From contig NC_061465.1 in NCBI RefSeq assembly GCF_022581195.2, positions 4,652,501 to 4,716,500 on the forward strand: a stretch of DNA of 64,000 nucleotides, in the 5' to 3' direction. Made by a program: the position numbers and the translations under genes. The stretch is from Helicoverpa zea (Eukaryota; Arthropoda; Insecta; Lepidoptera; Noctuidae). This document shows, in pieces, positions 47,694 through 61,416 of this stretch. The notes beneath the pieces are model-generated. The model ran no database searches. It saw nothing but the letters and a program-made list of their open reading frames with translations, and was not told the DNA's origin. Numbering within the stretch: the stretch's first letter is position 1; each line of letters opens with the position of its first letter.

Positions 47694-50600
47694 TTTTATA
47701 TGAAATTTTAAGTATTGAACAATTTTACGATATGAGACATGATAAAGACCAAATATCAAGCGATACATCGAGACAGCTTACAAAATGAGTGTCCATTTAA
47801 TTTTTAAATACAAATAAATGCAAGCGGGACATAATAGGCGTCAATTTAAAACCATTTATTGTGATGGCGGGTCAAGCGAAACGCAAATAATACAGTTTGT
47901 GCAAATAGCGAAGTTATCAATGTTATACAAATTATATATTACTGCTTGAATATCGACGGTGTGATTTATATGGAGCAAGTTATTTTATCCACTCACGCAT
48001 ACAAAGCCTTATATGGACGCCGTAGATTGTGTTTTTTTTTCAGTGTAGTAAAACGAACAATCCTGAAAGAAAATCATAAAATTTGGCGTCCATATTTGGC
48101 TCTAATTTGTGACTACCTTGAGGGGATTACTTGACATACTTTAGTCAGAATAAATCGGTGTCTGAATAATATTTCGTCGACTGCACTAAAAGTTTGTTGC
48201 CCATCCCTATAATGTAACCTCAACAAAGAAACTTTCCACATAATTCAATAGACAAAGCATGGAACTCCACAGACATATTGTTTCCCACATTGACCGAGTT
48301 CAAGCGGACATAGCACGGAGCCCTGAATAATGTAACACCAATGGCCTGCAGCCAGCCGGCTAAACCAGAAAAATGGAAATTGTAACACTCTTGCATACTC
48401 CGGCTGAGCGTCACTTTAGGATTTAGAGTGTTTTTCTACGCTACGCTGTTAAAAATGTACGTATAGCTAACAAAAATACAATTACGATTGGATACAATTT
48501 AAGTGAAAAAATACAAAATATTTTATCAGAAATATAATGAATTTTAAAAATGAAATAACTTTTATTTCAATTGGAATTAAAGTAAAAATATGAAAAGCGT
48601 TTATTTTTATAGTTGGAAATAAATAAAATGCATGCAAACAAAAGCTCGTGCTGCTACGCCGTAGGCGCGTAGACTCGTAGGCGCGTAGCACATTTTATTA
48701 TTTCAAAGCGGACAAGCCGACTTTAGCTCGTATGAGAGAAATTAATATGCACGTTGCGTAGCGTCGTATTTATTTTAAAACATGGAGTTTAATTGAGTGT
48801 ATTTGAAAATATTAAACTGCATCAAACTCGTCTTGGACAGCATTTAGTTCATGGATTAAGTTGTCATGCATGACATAGCAGACTTCACCAATGCAAGAAA
48901 TTTTCAACTGTAATTAGGTCAACATGCAATAAAATATTTCTACTAACTCGCATATGTTTATAAAATTAAGAAAAATAGTTAGTGCCTGCTCGTAGCTCAT
49001 GTGATGCATGTTTCGCCGACTTTAATGCATGACTTACAAACTTTCAAACTTTTGCCATTACGGGCATAACTTTAGAGCCAAAAGTTCATCGACCGTGAAG
49101 AGACGTTTAAAAGCCTTCCGTGTTTCTTTTGATAAGTTTGATGACTCATCTTGTTTATAAAGTAGCTCAGCAAACTGAGTAAGCTGAGTAAATAAACAGA
49201 GTGCTAGTTAATAAAATTATAGGCTTAATTGAGCCAAAAATATGGAGTATCGGCAATAAACAACGCTGATCATGATTATTAAGCGGGCTGTGACACAGCG
49301 GGGGCTATTAAAAGTGGCCGTCTAGCACACCGAAGTTCGGTTGTTCACTTCCTTATACGCTTAGGGAATTTTCCGCCGTGGAATTTTCATTTATGGAAGT
49401 TGATTTCTTTAACTGATTATTTCAAAACTATTTGAAATCATATTATTTTTGCTGATCTGCGTATATGCGTGAGAAGCTGCGAGTAAAGTTGTTTTATTTG
49501 GTATATTTGTATCTTAACCAATTAAACCCATCCTTACAAAAAATACACGAAAAGTTCAAAGAAACCATAATCTAAATAAAATTTTATGTTAACTTTGAGA
49601 CAACCACACTTCAAACTGCTATAACTATAACTGCACATACCACAGCACTCCACATTACACTGCGGTGTAACACACATCCATTAAGGGTAAACAAGTTATT
49701 AAATAGGACACTCGGGGCGTGGCGGCTCCGTCATTACGGTGTCGGCGCCGATGCGGCGGCTGCAGCCTCGTGGTGCCAATGTGATGTGTTAGATGCCCCT
49801 TAATGTACCACCATTTGTTAGACAGATTTGGGTATGTAAATATGGCTAATGCGGGATGTGGGAAATGTTAAGGTGCAATTATGTCAGGTGTGGTTTACTT
49901 TTGTGGAAAGCGATAAACCAAAATAAGAGGATTTAGCACATTTACAGCAAGTCATTATGTAATTGGCAGTTTATCACCATCAGCACCCTGTTTGTTGTCC
50001 CGCAGTCTGCTGCTGGAAAAAGGATTCCTCTTACACAGATAAGGATTGTTAAAATGCGAGAAAATAATTAAAAAATCCAGTAGCTGAAATCTTTCTGATA
50101 GTTAGGGGCATAATGATTATCCAAGGTGTTGATTTGCATTTGTGCCATACTTCAGGAGGAGGTCATAAAATACGTAAATAATCGATTGGAATTACAGTAG
50201 ACGGGAAATAGCTAACATGTACTGCTTTTTTTGTCATTGTAATGTCGTAGTATTTTAGAAGTAATCCAATTTTATGAATGAAAATTATGAATAATCGTTG
50301 CGTATGCTTTGTGTTTGCGTTTGTTTTGAGGGCGCAGCACGGTTTTAAGGCCAGTAACACACGCGTCAAGTTCAAATACCGCTAGATGACATTGACGGAA
50401 TTCCGAAAAAAATAATGAAAAAAAAATTACGTACCAATTTTTTCGTTGATTTGGGTCGAGAATCATTAGCATAATTACGTCTATGGCACGGATGCAAATC
50501 AACAGCTTGTATAGAATACTGCAACAACATTACACAGTACAGCGTAGTTAATGCATCATCTATTCATTACAGTGTGGAGAAAAATAGAATAAACTAACAT

Positions 50601-53600
50601 AATTTGTAAACAATAATATAAACCAACATAATTTGTAGTGTTACCTAACAATCGAAAAACCAATAGCTAACTGAATCAGTGCAAATAAATGAAAACCGCT
50701 GAACATTTTAGCTTATTATGCAAATCATTGACGGCGACCTCATTTCACGAGAGCACTCATGCTGATGTGACTCGATCACTCAATGAGCTGTCCGATCACT
50801 TTTATTCACATTTCCATTTTATAATTTTAAGGCTTTTACAAAATCATTTTATCGGTGAAAAGCTGTATCATTAAAATATGTGTCTCCGTTGTGAGGTACA
50901 CTTCCAGTAATGATACAGGCTTTTTGTTTTAATCTCTTTTTAAACGGGAATGGGTAGTCAATTAATATGACTGTTAATCTTAAGTTTGGCTTATTGATAC
51001 ATACGTACATACTTGATATGCATGTCACCTGATCATGGCTATCTACAAACTTCTTTTAAGCTTTGAGCATTGGTCTTGAGCATCGGCGTTGAGATATGAT
51101 ACCTTCAATGGTACTTGCTCGATATCGAACGAGTTATACCCACCGTAAAGCCAACGAATAAATGGTTAGGAATTACTTTCATAGATCTTATTTTGATAAT
51201 GTTTTCGTCTTGTAAAGTAATGCCATCTCGTGTGCTAAACAATATAGGTATGTAGATGCAACAATACATGTCTTTTAATCATAAATGGAATAGCACATAC
51301 TCTATGCAATTTCAAGATAAAATGAAAATACAAACTTATATTTTTACAAGCATGAATCGAGAGACAAAATATTCCAACTTATTGAAACATAATACTGAGT
51401 AAACAGGAAAATAATTTCCTGCCGGTAAAAAGTCTGTTTTTCCGTTTTTTTTTTCAATCCTTTTGAATTTCGTTGTCAGGCGAAATGCGTCGCTGGATTA
51501 TTTTTAATATTTTGGCGACAGGCACGTTTTGTCAATAAGGACACTCCTCCCTTTCCGATTACTCTGCGTCAATACCTAATGTAAATAGGGGGTGAAGTAT
51601 GACATTCTTAAGATTTTTTCTACAAATTCGAGCATGTTATTTCCTCTATATTTGCTTTCCCATTACACATTGTCATGTGTGCCGTATATATTGAATATTG
51701 AACACAATATGTGAAAGGTTTCGGATTATAATAATACGTATTCGTATTTCCTGACATTCTGAGGTTTTATGTACATGAATAATTCTAATTTCCATTATTT
51801 GTTTGTTGACCAGATGTGGGTTTTGTGGTAGAAATTTGACGAGGTTGACTAATTAATTTGGTGGTCGCCTATGTCATTTCCTGAATGCTAAAAATAAAAT
51901 CTATGACAACCGGGTTAGGTTGTCATAGTTTTAGTTCTGACAGGTTTATTTCATTGAATCGATAACTTTACATAACACAAAGCCTTAACTAAACCGCAAG
52001 CAACCTATCTCGTTGCTACACCACGTTGATAAAAAGCCTACACCCTGGGGATGTACCAAAATTAAAGTTCACACTTCTGCAGTCATAAATAATGTTAGGA
52101 CCGCAAGCTGACGTTGCCGATAAAGGGGCCAAAGTGAAATTGCTACCAGTTTACCTTCCGCGCGAGCCACCTGCGGGGCCGCGGGCTTAGCCAGACAATG
52201 TAATGTATGGAGCCATTTGTTATAATTTGAGACGAACTCCACAGCATACCATTTGTCAGTAGATCAACTTAGCTTCACAATAGACCTACTGGCATGTATC
52301 AACGCTCTGCTGGACGAGTTTACACAGTCTGTGTTCATGCTCTCCTCTTGATAGACGTGTTTGCGTAAGTTTGTAGAATCCCAATTGGTCTTGTGAGTGA
52401 AGTCTGTTTTGGATTTCAAAGCGTTTTATAGCTCAAACGAAACAATTAATCGTTTCTTTGTAATCACAATTTAGGATTTTCGAAGAAATCTTTCGCCTAT
52501 TTGGGATCATAACGAATCTGGAACTGAAGTTACTAAAATATGAAATTAATTACATTTTCCTGAAAAAACTCAGTCCAATCTAAGTAAAACAATGATTAAA
52601 GCATTAAATTACGACATGAAAAATGCCTCAAAATTAATAAAATAATTACTTGCTAGGTACTCGCTTAAAAAACATTCAGTATAAACAGTAATGTATTTCT
52701 TTCTGACAAATGAGAGCGTGGACATTGATTTTCAGTCAGCTTAACGTAATCCCCGCTGAATTAACGAGTGATTGAATTACCTACAGTTGATTTAATGATC
52801 TACTCGTATGGATTAAGTTCCTGCCTTTTATTTAATGTATTCATTTTATATACTAAACTGTTTTATTGGCAAGCTTTTCGAACCTTCAGAAACTTCAGCT
52901 AGGAAATTCTTCATGATAAATAAAATATATTTTGCCTGTACCTCAAACTTCTATTGTGTTGTGACAAAGCCGTGAAAACAAGAATTTGGCAGCATAAAAC
53001 CATAAACACATGAGTCCGAGAGAAAAGTTTCAAAACTGTTGGGTTATCGTAAATTTTAAACGACACTGAATTGGGTCAGGAAAGGATAGGATTGGGGAGC
53101 CCTAGCCGGTAGTTTCTAAACTACGGGGAAAGAAGCAAATGTATAATATTTGGTTTAAATAAATGTTACTATGTATTCAGTCCTTTACACGTTTCTATTG
53201 AAGATACTCTTGTATATACTTACTGTAATTATACCTACTCATCATGTTCATGTGATTATCAAAATAAAACTTTTTGGCTGAAACCCTAAAATGAATGCAG
53301 ACACGCGGACTTTCCACTAAATTACTCAATTTCGTTTCCTAGTCGAGTGCGTCGTGTACGGAACACACATTTGAGTAATCCGTGCCCACCTTGCATTGTT
53401 TATAAACTACCCTCACGTTGTACATCTGTATCGTACACCTAATAGGTTTCATTGAACCTTTTCAAACCGCACATTGTTTTTCTCAGAGTTCACCGAAGTA
53501 TTTCAATTGGTTCGGAGTTTCAGGGTATGGGTTGCGTTTTCGAAGTATTTTATTAGGATTCGTTATCTAGTTTTGTTTGTTCGAATGTATGTATCTATTA

Positions 53601-55229
53601 AAAGTATTTGGAAATCAATTCACTTTTGTTCAAGGTATTTTTTAAAAGTATTTTCGTAATCTATGTGAGAAGTAAAAGTCGCAAACAGTTTACGGTAACG
53701 ACCCAAAGTTCCATTGTCTCCATAAAAATAGATACAAACGCCTAACCAAACTTTGCCCAAACGACGAGATAAACCCAAAAAGTTGAAAATTTGTCGCGGA
53801 AATATGACGCCAAATTTGTACGTCTGTGCAGCAGTTTTTGTAAGGGAAACCGGCCGGCCAGTATAACTTGGCAACTCAAACCCGACCTGTTTGTAACGAA
53901 AAATGACAAAAGTGAGTTGAAGTTCGTACATTTCGGTTCGTCCTGACTGTTCGGCTGCGTATCAAAATATACTGGTTCGTCTGTAAGTGCGATTTCCGGG
54001 ACATTAGGTTTGATTCGTATTGAGAGGCGACAAAAACTCGACACAGATTTTCACTCAGCCCTCTAACTATTCGCGGAAGAGAGATGAACCGCTCAACGTG
54101 AAAAAGTTGGAATTTTCCATCATTATTAAGAGCGGTGTTACCTGTCGGCGGGACTTCGATCTCTCGAATTAGGTAGCTTAGAGAACGTAAGGGTACGTGA
54201 GAGATAAAAATAGTGTAACTATTTTCACGCTTAAGTTACCTGGGAAGCAGTGCGATGTTTATGTCAAATATCTATAGGATTCCTAACTTGATTAAAAGGA
54301 TGAACAATTTAAGGATTGAGTAAAGTTGTTATGTTGGAGTCGGGGAGGCGTTTGCCTAGTATTGGGACAGTATAGGATAAATTAAAAAAAAAAATGTTGA
54401 ACTAAAACGGTTAGTAACTACATAGTTGATGATTGACAGAGTCGTAAAGCTATTTTACTCCAACTATCCTCGTTTCACAATGTCTTAAGATTAGGAAAAC
54501 TACTAATCAGAATAACTTACTTCAAGGATTTGAATGTACAATAAGGAGTTTCAGTGTCGACTGTCAAGCTACATGTGGTTTTAACTTTAACTTGAAGACT
54601 TTGTAATGGGCCCTTGGACCGCTATATGTAAACTTAGCATTGAGACAGTTTGTTAAGACATGTATTCAGTAAAAGACCCTTATCACACGTTAGAAGGGCT
54701 GACTGTAATTGTAATTTGTAAAAGTGTGGTTGTCATTTGTAAGTCTAATGGTGAGGTCAATCCACTAAAATTATCGCACATTACAATTACAATTTTGTGG
54801 GTATTTTAGAATTGTTCGAAAGTGATTTGGTTCTTCGGTTTGCAAGCGTGAGTAGACCATAAGAGACATTTAGGTGAAACATTTAGGTGCGCTACAGTGC
54901 CGCTCGGTGTCACTCACCGGTGGAATCTCGAATTAACCTCGCCTGGCTCTGAAAGTTTCACAACTAAATACTTCACATGCTAAGTAATCAGTGACTAATA
55001 CTTCCACCAACAATAAGTAAAGCCTCTGTAGTTTTGAAATATATCATAAACTAAAAATTACCTGAACATTCTGAAAACCACCGGTTAGTATGCTTCCACA
55101 TGTATCGTACTCTGAGAAATAAAAGCGGCTCAACCTCACTGCACATCATAGCAGTTGTAAAGGCGGGAACATAACAAATGCAGATGCTTTCGTAGTTTGG
55201 GTATAACTTCTCACGTATTGCATATTAAA
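47694..55229. other. Gene-free stretch with small palindromes and GC-richer islands
   Basis: No gene recognised. It holds a palindromic GTAGGCGCGTAG cluster near 48645-48690 related to the array at 13350. An 11-bp perfect hairpin lies at 51901-51928. GC-rich islands lie at about 49715-49800 and 52100-52200. A retroelement tail relic (GGGACAGTATAGGATA) lies near 54336-54380. Minus-strand frames at 53620-54044 show no domain. Confidence 0.45.
51901..51928. repeat. Perfect 11-bp hairpin
   Basis: CTATGACAACC, loop GGGTTA, GGTTGTCATAG. Exact stem. Role unknown. Confidence 0.7.
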
Positions 55230-55424
55230 TCTTCTTCTATATGTAAAAGAAAGTCGTGTTAGTTACACTATTTATAACTCAACTCAAATAGCTGAACCGC
55301 TTATGCTGAAAATTAGCAGGGAGTTAGGCCAGAGAGAAGGACATACTTACGATAGTTTTTGTCACCATCCAATTATGGCATGCAGATATCTCGGGACACG
55401 GGTGTCACCGCGGTTGGAAGCTAG
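55230..55424 (+). mobile_element. Short non-autonomous Helitron (195 bp)
   Basis: It starts TCTTCTTCTATATGTAAAAG after A. It ends GGTTGGAAG then CTAG (55421-55424) before T, preceded by a CACCGCGG/CACGGGTG-like hairpin. The AAGTCGTGTTAGTTACACTA interior is typical of this lepidopteran family. Confidence 0.85.
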
Positions 55425-58350
55425 TGTGTACTAAATATTTAGTAAGTTTACAGTATACTTTAGCTTTCAACAGCTATCGTAAAACTGTTCATAGATTTCG
55501 AAAGATAGATAAATAAATAAATAGACCCATCTTATGTGTGGAGGAAGCTCAGTGGAGCCGAGTTGTGTGAATTTTAAATATGTGCCGCGCATACCCCGCG
55601 AATACACTGTAGTGGAGTGACACCCTCACGCCAGTGATAAGTCATAGGAGTGTGTGTAACAGTGGGTCATATATCCTAGCATTTTTTTATTTTTATGGTA
55701 TGGTTATAACTGATAAGATTTATGACAAATGGCATTGCTACTTTCTATCGTGTATTGAGGCGCTAGAATAGATTGTCTTGAACCTATTAGAAAGTTTCCC
55801 ATATTTGAATAATGATGACGTAGTTTTCAACAATTTATAGACTAAATATAAAATTAAATTGTGCAAAATAAGCCTTTGCTTCGCAGTGAGCACTCATCTT
55901 AATTTACTAAGTACTAGAAAGAGTAGTTAAGTTGATTTGTTGTCGTTTCGCGTTTCATACCCGCGGGTAATTTGCAGCCATTACCGAACTGCTCGCAATG
56001 TGGAGTAATAGTTTTAAAGCTGTTTACTTTTGTGAAAACTGATTTAACTGTAAAGCTTTATGATTTTGGGTTTGAAATTCATTGTATAAATTACCAACTT
56101 TACACACACTTATCTCCTTATAATATACTGCATCATTAAATTATAATTGTAAACAAGATTGTAGGCGACACATCTTAATGTAGGTATCCAAAATATAGAT
56201 TATTTTACACCTAAACATTTCCTTTTAATATGTACGGTCAGTGTAGAAAACTTCTCATAATCAGCACTGTATGACATTTATTTTTCCACTATGTTTTATT
56301 TTTAAATATAACTCAATACCGTTATACGAGTTTACATGACTTACTTGTTGAACAAACCTACTACCCCCAGTTAATAACATAAATATACAACCAGGTGAAA
56401 AATTAGTTCAGCAACCTCTAAGTTAACAGTAACATAGCAAGGAATAAGGAAATCTCGTCATATAGGTACTGCGCCCTGCGCCCCACTGCGAGGCATCCTA
56501 TCGCATTTTCCAACTCATAAAACTAAGTGGATTTGGCGACGTTTCAATAACTTTAGTACGGATCTCCGAATTTCCGTGCGGCGTAGGTGTTATAATCGAA
56601 AGACGCAACTTTGTACCCTCGTCCTGTACTAAATAACGTGAGTCGTAAAAATCAAAATACTCGTAAATGTAAGTTATGTTGCTGTTAAGCATTTTTAGTT
56701 CGTTTTAAATGTTTTGTGTTACTTTGTTTTAATAGTAGGTAGTCCTTGGTCAGATCGATGCGTCTGAGTAGCAGTCACTAGTAAATAAAATAGAATAGGT
56801 ACCTAAGTTTTTGTAAGTTAATCCTTACGTTTGATGATCACATATCTTCAAAGAGTATTAAATGTGTTCATGCCGTAATTAATGATCCGTAAGAGTAATC
56901 TCCAATCTGCCTTCTTTTACATGTAAATCTGTAAATCTGCTCGCAAAACCAAAAAATCTGACATTTCTATAATCTCCTAATATAAGGCGCGACACACAAA
57001 AAATCCACGACCAAAGTGTGTGAATCTTTAATAAAACTATTCAGTGGCAACCCTCGCCCGAGGGGCGAAACACCGCAGTTTTACGATATGACGATGTGAT
57101 AATATTGAAGTTACACATTTGATTTTTTATGAAATGTACCACAAGTACTTCTGTTTGTTACTTTGTACACCTATGCCGTAGGATTTGGTATTATTTTTTG
57201 ATTCGCGGGGTTAAAAAAGGGTGTGTTTTCGGAAATATCAGCCATGTAAGTTATTCGTTGTAGACCTACTGTTGACATATGCATCAAATCCCTGTGTTAT
57301 TTATTGAGCAATTTCAATTAAGGACTTAATAAAACTATCATTACTGTTACATGAATGATTTTAATTCAAAGTAACTTCATTAAAATACTATTTTAATCCT
57401 ATTTTACTAAGCAAACACATACTGTTGGTATGTAGGTACTTGAGGAATATGTAGGCAGTACTTTGGTCCAATATTCGTAGCCACAGGAAAACTACGCAAG
57501 CACGTTTAAGGCTCGGTTGATTGGTTTTAAGTTAGATTGTACCAGGGCTTCAGAAGCCTAAAGGCCTTCAGGCTTGCGGTTCTATTCATATTAAACTAGT
57601 AGCATCCTTTTAAACGGTACGGTGCAAGCCGTACTTTAACGATATATACGAACAGTTTATGTTTGTAAGTAAATATGGTTCCGAAACTGCAACGTAGACG
57701 TCATTATTTACTGGTGGAAAACTATATAAATTGTTATTATGTTGTACCCAAATAATACAGGGTATTTTATAGACCGTAAGCGCGGTTCATCTTTATCAAT
57801 TAACTTAGGAAGATTTAGAAGTCTCTTCCAAAAAGGAATTCCTCAATTAGGTACAATATTTGTATTTTTAGTGTAATTTAATTGTAGTGCTATATTGAAT
57901 TATTTGAAAAAAAAAATCGCTGGACATGCATTTAGTTAGTTTTCAAGTCTTTTACAATACAGGACAAAGGGCCATTTTTTCTTAGGAAAATTTTCGTGAA
58001 TTCTCTTCGACTGGCGAAGACAGAGAGGGGTCGTATTCAGCAAATTTCGAGAGGGGTCTCCAATTTTCTGAAGACGACCACTCCAGCACACTTCAGCGAA
58101 AATTATTATCAGGTTATTAGGATTTGTTTACGCCTACATAGTGGAAAAATATTAGCTTTATAATCACGCTTCACACTAACGAGTAATGGCGAAAGTATGC
58201 TGCTTCTTCACGCGTAAATGTTGTAACAGACCTTGATGAAAGTTACCAATAATGTAGCTTATAGGTAGGATCAGAATAACATATTAGGCTACCCTTTATC
58301 GGAATGCATGAAGTAGATCCATTAAAAAGCGGGTAAAACCGCTGACAGAA
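55425..58350. other. Gene-free stretch
   Basis: AT-rich. No exon, RNA gene or clear repeat was recognised. Confidence 0.45.
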
Positions 58351-58363
58351 TCAAGTATCCTAT

Positions 58364-58431
58364 CATCATCATCATCATCATCATCTCAGCCATAGGACGT
58401 CCACTGCTGAACATAGGCCTCCCCCTTCCCT
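58364..58431 (-). mobile_element. 5'-truncated retroelement stub with 11-bp target duplication
   Basis: AAGTATCCTAT at 58353-58363 is repeated at 58432-58442. Between them, read on the minus strand, is GGGGGAGGCCTATGTTCAGC ... GACGTCC ... then a GAT-repeat tail. This is the 3' end of a lepidopteran non-LTR retrotransposon. Confidence 0.85.
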
Positions 58432-58758
58432 AAGTATCCTATAAACTTTTTAATTTCAATCGGTTAATAGTTCAGCCTTCAGATCGATAAATCATTACTC
58501 GTGTCAACGTATGGTACAGGTGGCGCCACCTGTCACATTAGTTGGAACTGTCGACATGATCTGCATACATCAAGTACTTAGCATTTACAATGACGATTAT
58601 GCACAGGTGATGTCTATTGTTTGTGGTAAGAGATATTGATACGTAACTATAAATGTATGTGTAGTGAACTCGAAATGTATGAAGAAACTTGATCATGATT
58701 TAATGGATTTACGTTGTATTGATGATAACAATCATTTTGATGAAAGGAAATTATAACA

Positions 58759-58890
58759 TGATCATCATCATCCTCCGAGCCTCTTTCCCAACCATGTTGG
58801 GGTCGGCTTCCAGTCTAACCGGATTCAGCTGAGTACCAGTGCTTTACAAGAAGCGACTGCCTATCTGACGTCCTCAACCCAGTTACCCAG
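58759..58890 (-). repeat. Second retroelement tail type
   Basis: ATCATCATCATCCTCCGAGC, then CCCAACCATGTTGGGGTCGG, then CTTCCAGTC. On the minus strand this is a GGAAGCCGACCCCAACATGG...GATGATGAT tail. It is better preserved than the relics at 3205, 24190 and 28540. No target duplication was found. Confidence 0.6.
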
Positions 58891-59063
58891 TTACAGTTTA
58901 GTTTGCTAACAATGGTGTCTAAGATATACTTAGAAAGTACATACAAACTTAGAAAAGTTGCATTGGTATCAATTATTGTATTGGTATCAATATCACCTTT
59001 TTTAGAGAAAACAGTACTTAACCTAAGTAGTACTATAATATCAACAGGTAAGTCAATTGGTAT

Positions 59064-59136
59064 CTGTGGAGATCTAAGGGGGAGGCCTATGTTCAGCAGT
59101 GGACGTCCTATGGCTGAGATGATGATGATGATGATG
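59064..59136 (+). mobile_element. 5'-truncated retroelement stub with 14-bp target duplication
   Basis: AAGTCAATTGGTAT at 59050-59063 is repeated exactly at 59137-59150. The 73-base insert is GGGGGAGGCCTATGTTCAGC ... CTGAGATGATGATGATGATG. It is the same family as 58364-58431, in the opposite orientation and cut at nearly the same 5' position. Confidence 0.9.
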
Positions 59137-59150
59137 AAGTCAATTGGTAT

Positions 59151-60650
59151 GTTTTGGTTTAACTAAACAATATTTTGCTTCAAAATATCAGTAAAGAACA
59201 TTATTTGATACATAAAACCGACGTCGATACATAAATCCAAAACAAAGCAAACATTTTACCCAGTATCGAACCCTTAAAAAATCGACCTCATTACCAGTAT
59301 CAAGCTACGTTCCATTCCATGAGTACCTACCTAAGTACTAAGTAATTACTAATACTCTCTGTGACCTCTCATCTTACCAATCCGTTAGCAAGCACGGAAG
59401 CACCCATTTCATTCCAATATGATGCAAATCCTCTAGATGTTTCATTCCGTGAATAGTTGAAATATTATAGGTAATCCGCTTAGCTTTGAGAAAATACTTC
59501 GAACTTTGAGTCTATATCACGCTTTGCTTCGATTTGAATATCCAGCAGAAGCTTCGAGTGGTGCTCGTGTATGGAATATTTTGATAATAACATGTTTGCT
59601 TGAGTCCATGTTGAAATTCCGTCCTAAAAATAAAAACCTAAAATGTACTTTCTATGTACCGTCGTTAGTAAAAATACAAGCGACCCTTCTATCTTTGTAA
59701 CTTAACATTTAAAAGTTAAATCATTTATAATTTTTAATTTGTAAAGAAAACAATCTAATTTATAATGTGCCCCACTAAACCGTTTATAATACCGAACCAA
59801 TTGAGAAGAGAACAGCTGATTTGTGAACAAATCAAGAAGTTAATTTGTATTAACGAACGCTACTCCAACAATCATACCACAACGGTCAAGTGTTCCAATT
59901 CCTTATTGACGTTCCCAATAGAAGTGAGTGCAATCCATTAGTAAATAGAGATGTGAGCAGTCGACATGCAGATTTAATTTCCCAACTACAATAGATGTCT
60001 GCATCCCACCCCTATGCACTTGAGTGCGATTTATGAATGTGACTCCCCATCGCTTCTCGTCATCTCATTGTGATTAATAGAGTGATACTTTTTCATTTGT
60101 AATGGTTAGTACTTTTGTGCTGATATCGTCTTCCAATTCTTAGCATTTTGAGCTGTTCAAAAAATAACTGAACTAAGTATGTAATAAAGAATAATGTGTA
60201 TCGAGTATCAATGCGGTTTTTTGCAATAGATGTATTTCAAGAGAATTATATTATGTGCGTAGCTGAAATCAGAGTGAATCGCTCGTTAAGAATAAACAAT
60301 GACAAATAATTGAGGATCAAGTACTATTCAAAATAATTCGAAATCAAGCCTCCGTATAAAATAACCAGTTAAACAACTAAAGCAATTACGAAACCTATGT
60401 AACGTTATTTCTATTTTTAATGACCTATCGTCGCGGTCGCTCCGGGCTGGATTTAATGGTCAGAGTTGGGCTAGCACTAAAGTCTGTCCTATTTAGTAAG
60501 CGAATGCGCTGTGTACGAGGACTGAATCGGTTCACCAATACTGTAAAATATTGGATTACTTTACAGCGAGTTGTTGTGTGTTTTGTTGATAGAATATTGG
60601 ACTGACATTTCGCTAAAGACCTAAAGTTTGGTTTACAAAAGATATATGGC
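59151..60650. other. Gene-free stretch
   Basis: No gene or strong repeat recognised. Confidence 0.45.
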
Positions 60651-60788
60651 CTTACTACAAAAACTTAAACACGTGTTTTACACTTGTCTAATAAAATTGT
60701 GGCTGCAAAATGAACCATATGTCAACGTCATAATTTGTCATTTTTTTAGACAAGTCTTAAACTGACGTTTAAAAGTTTTTGTGGTAAG
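60651..60788. mobile_element. MITE with CTTACTACAAAAAC-type ends
   Basis: CTTACTACAAAAACTTAAAC at 60651-60670 is inverted with a few mismatches as GTTTAAAAGTTTTTGTGGTAAG ending at 60788. Similarity extends inward (ACTTGTCTAA). Length is 138 bases, non-coding. Confidence 0.65.
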
Positions 60789-61311
60789 ACGGTAAGTTGT
60801 TAAGCGTGAGAGCAGTTATGCTAAAATTTGTTTTATTTAAACCTCTGAAAACCTTTCATTGTTTCAAGCACAAATTAAACCCACTTTAACGAGAAGTCAC
60901 AAAGTAAACTGAGGCTTGCGGAAATCTTTTCGATCAACGAAATCAAACACTTATTTGCGTTCCCGATCCCCATTCTAATGGAACTAACTTAACTTTCAAA
61001 GTCAACCAATTAGCGGCTTCTAAATATTTACTCGACACAAATGATTTGGAAGAAAATTTTAGAAGACAGATCCATTATTGGAAACCTTGAAACTTGTAAA
61101 GGTTTTGCTTCTAATGCTGAATTATTTATTTACTAATTAGACACTGAGGTTGCGGTTTGATGTTTTGATCAGATTTGTTTGCCTTTCATCTGGTTTAGTG
61201 AGTACCACTACAGCTAATATGTGTGCAGAATAATTTAAGTGTGACAAAATGAACACATAAACCTACAGCCATGATTCCAAACAATAATTTATACAAAGAA
61301 TAAAAATTAAC

Positions 61312-61416
61312 CTGAATAAACAACAGAACCTCGTCGCGATGCAAAACGAAAACAAACTCGTGGATTAAGAACAAAGTTTGGAGCAACATTTTCTTTGAAT
61401 TAATTAGTGACGACAT
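61312..61416 (-). CDS. Candidate first exon with a hydrophobic N-terminus
   Basis: The minus-strand ATG at 61416 opens 35 codons starting MSSLINSKKMLLQTLFLIHE and ends at CAG|GTTAAT. The hydrophobic core could be a signal peptide. The donor is weak and no following exon was found. It may be chance. Confidence 0.18.

Noticed and set aside
53620..54044. Overlapping minus-strand frames of about 100 codons
   Set aside because: Two overlapping frames, neither with a family pattern. Probably chance.
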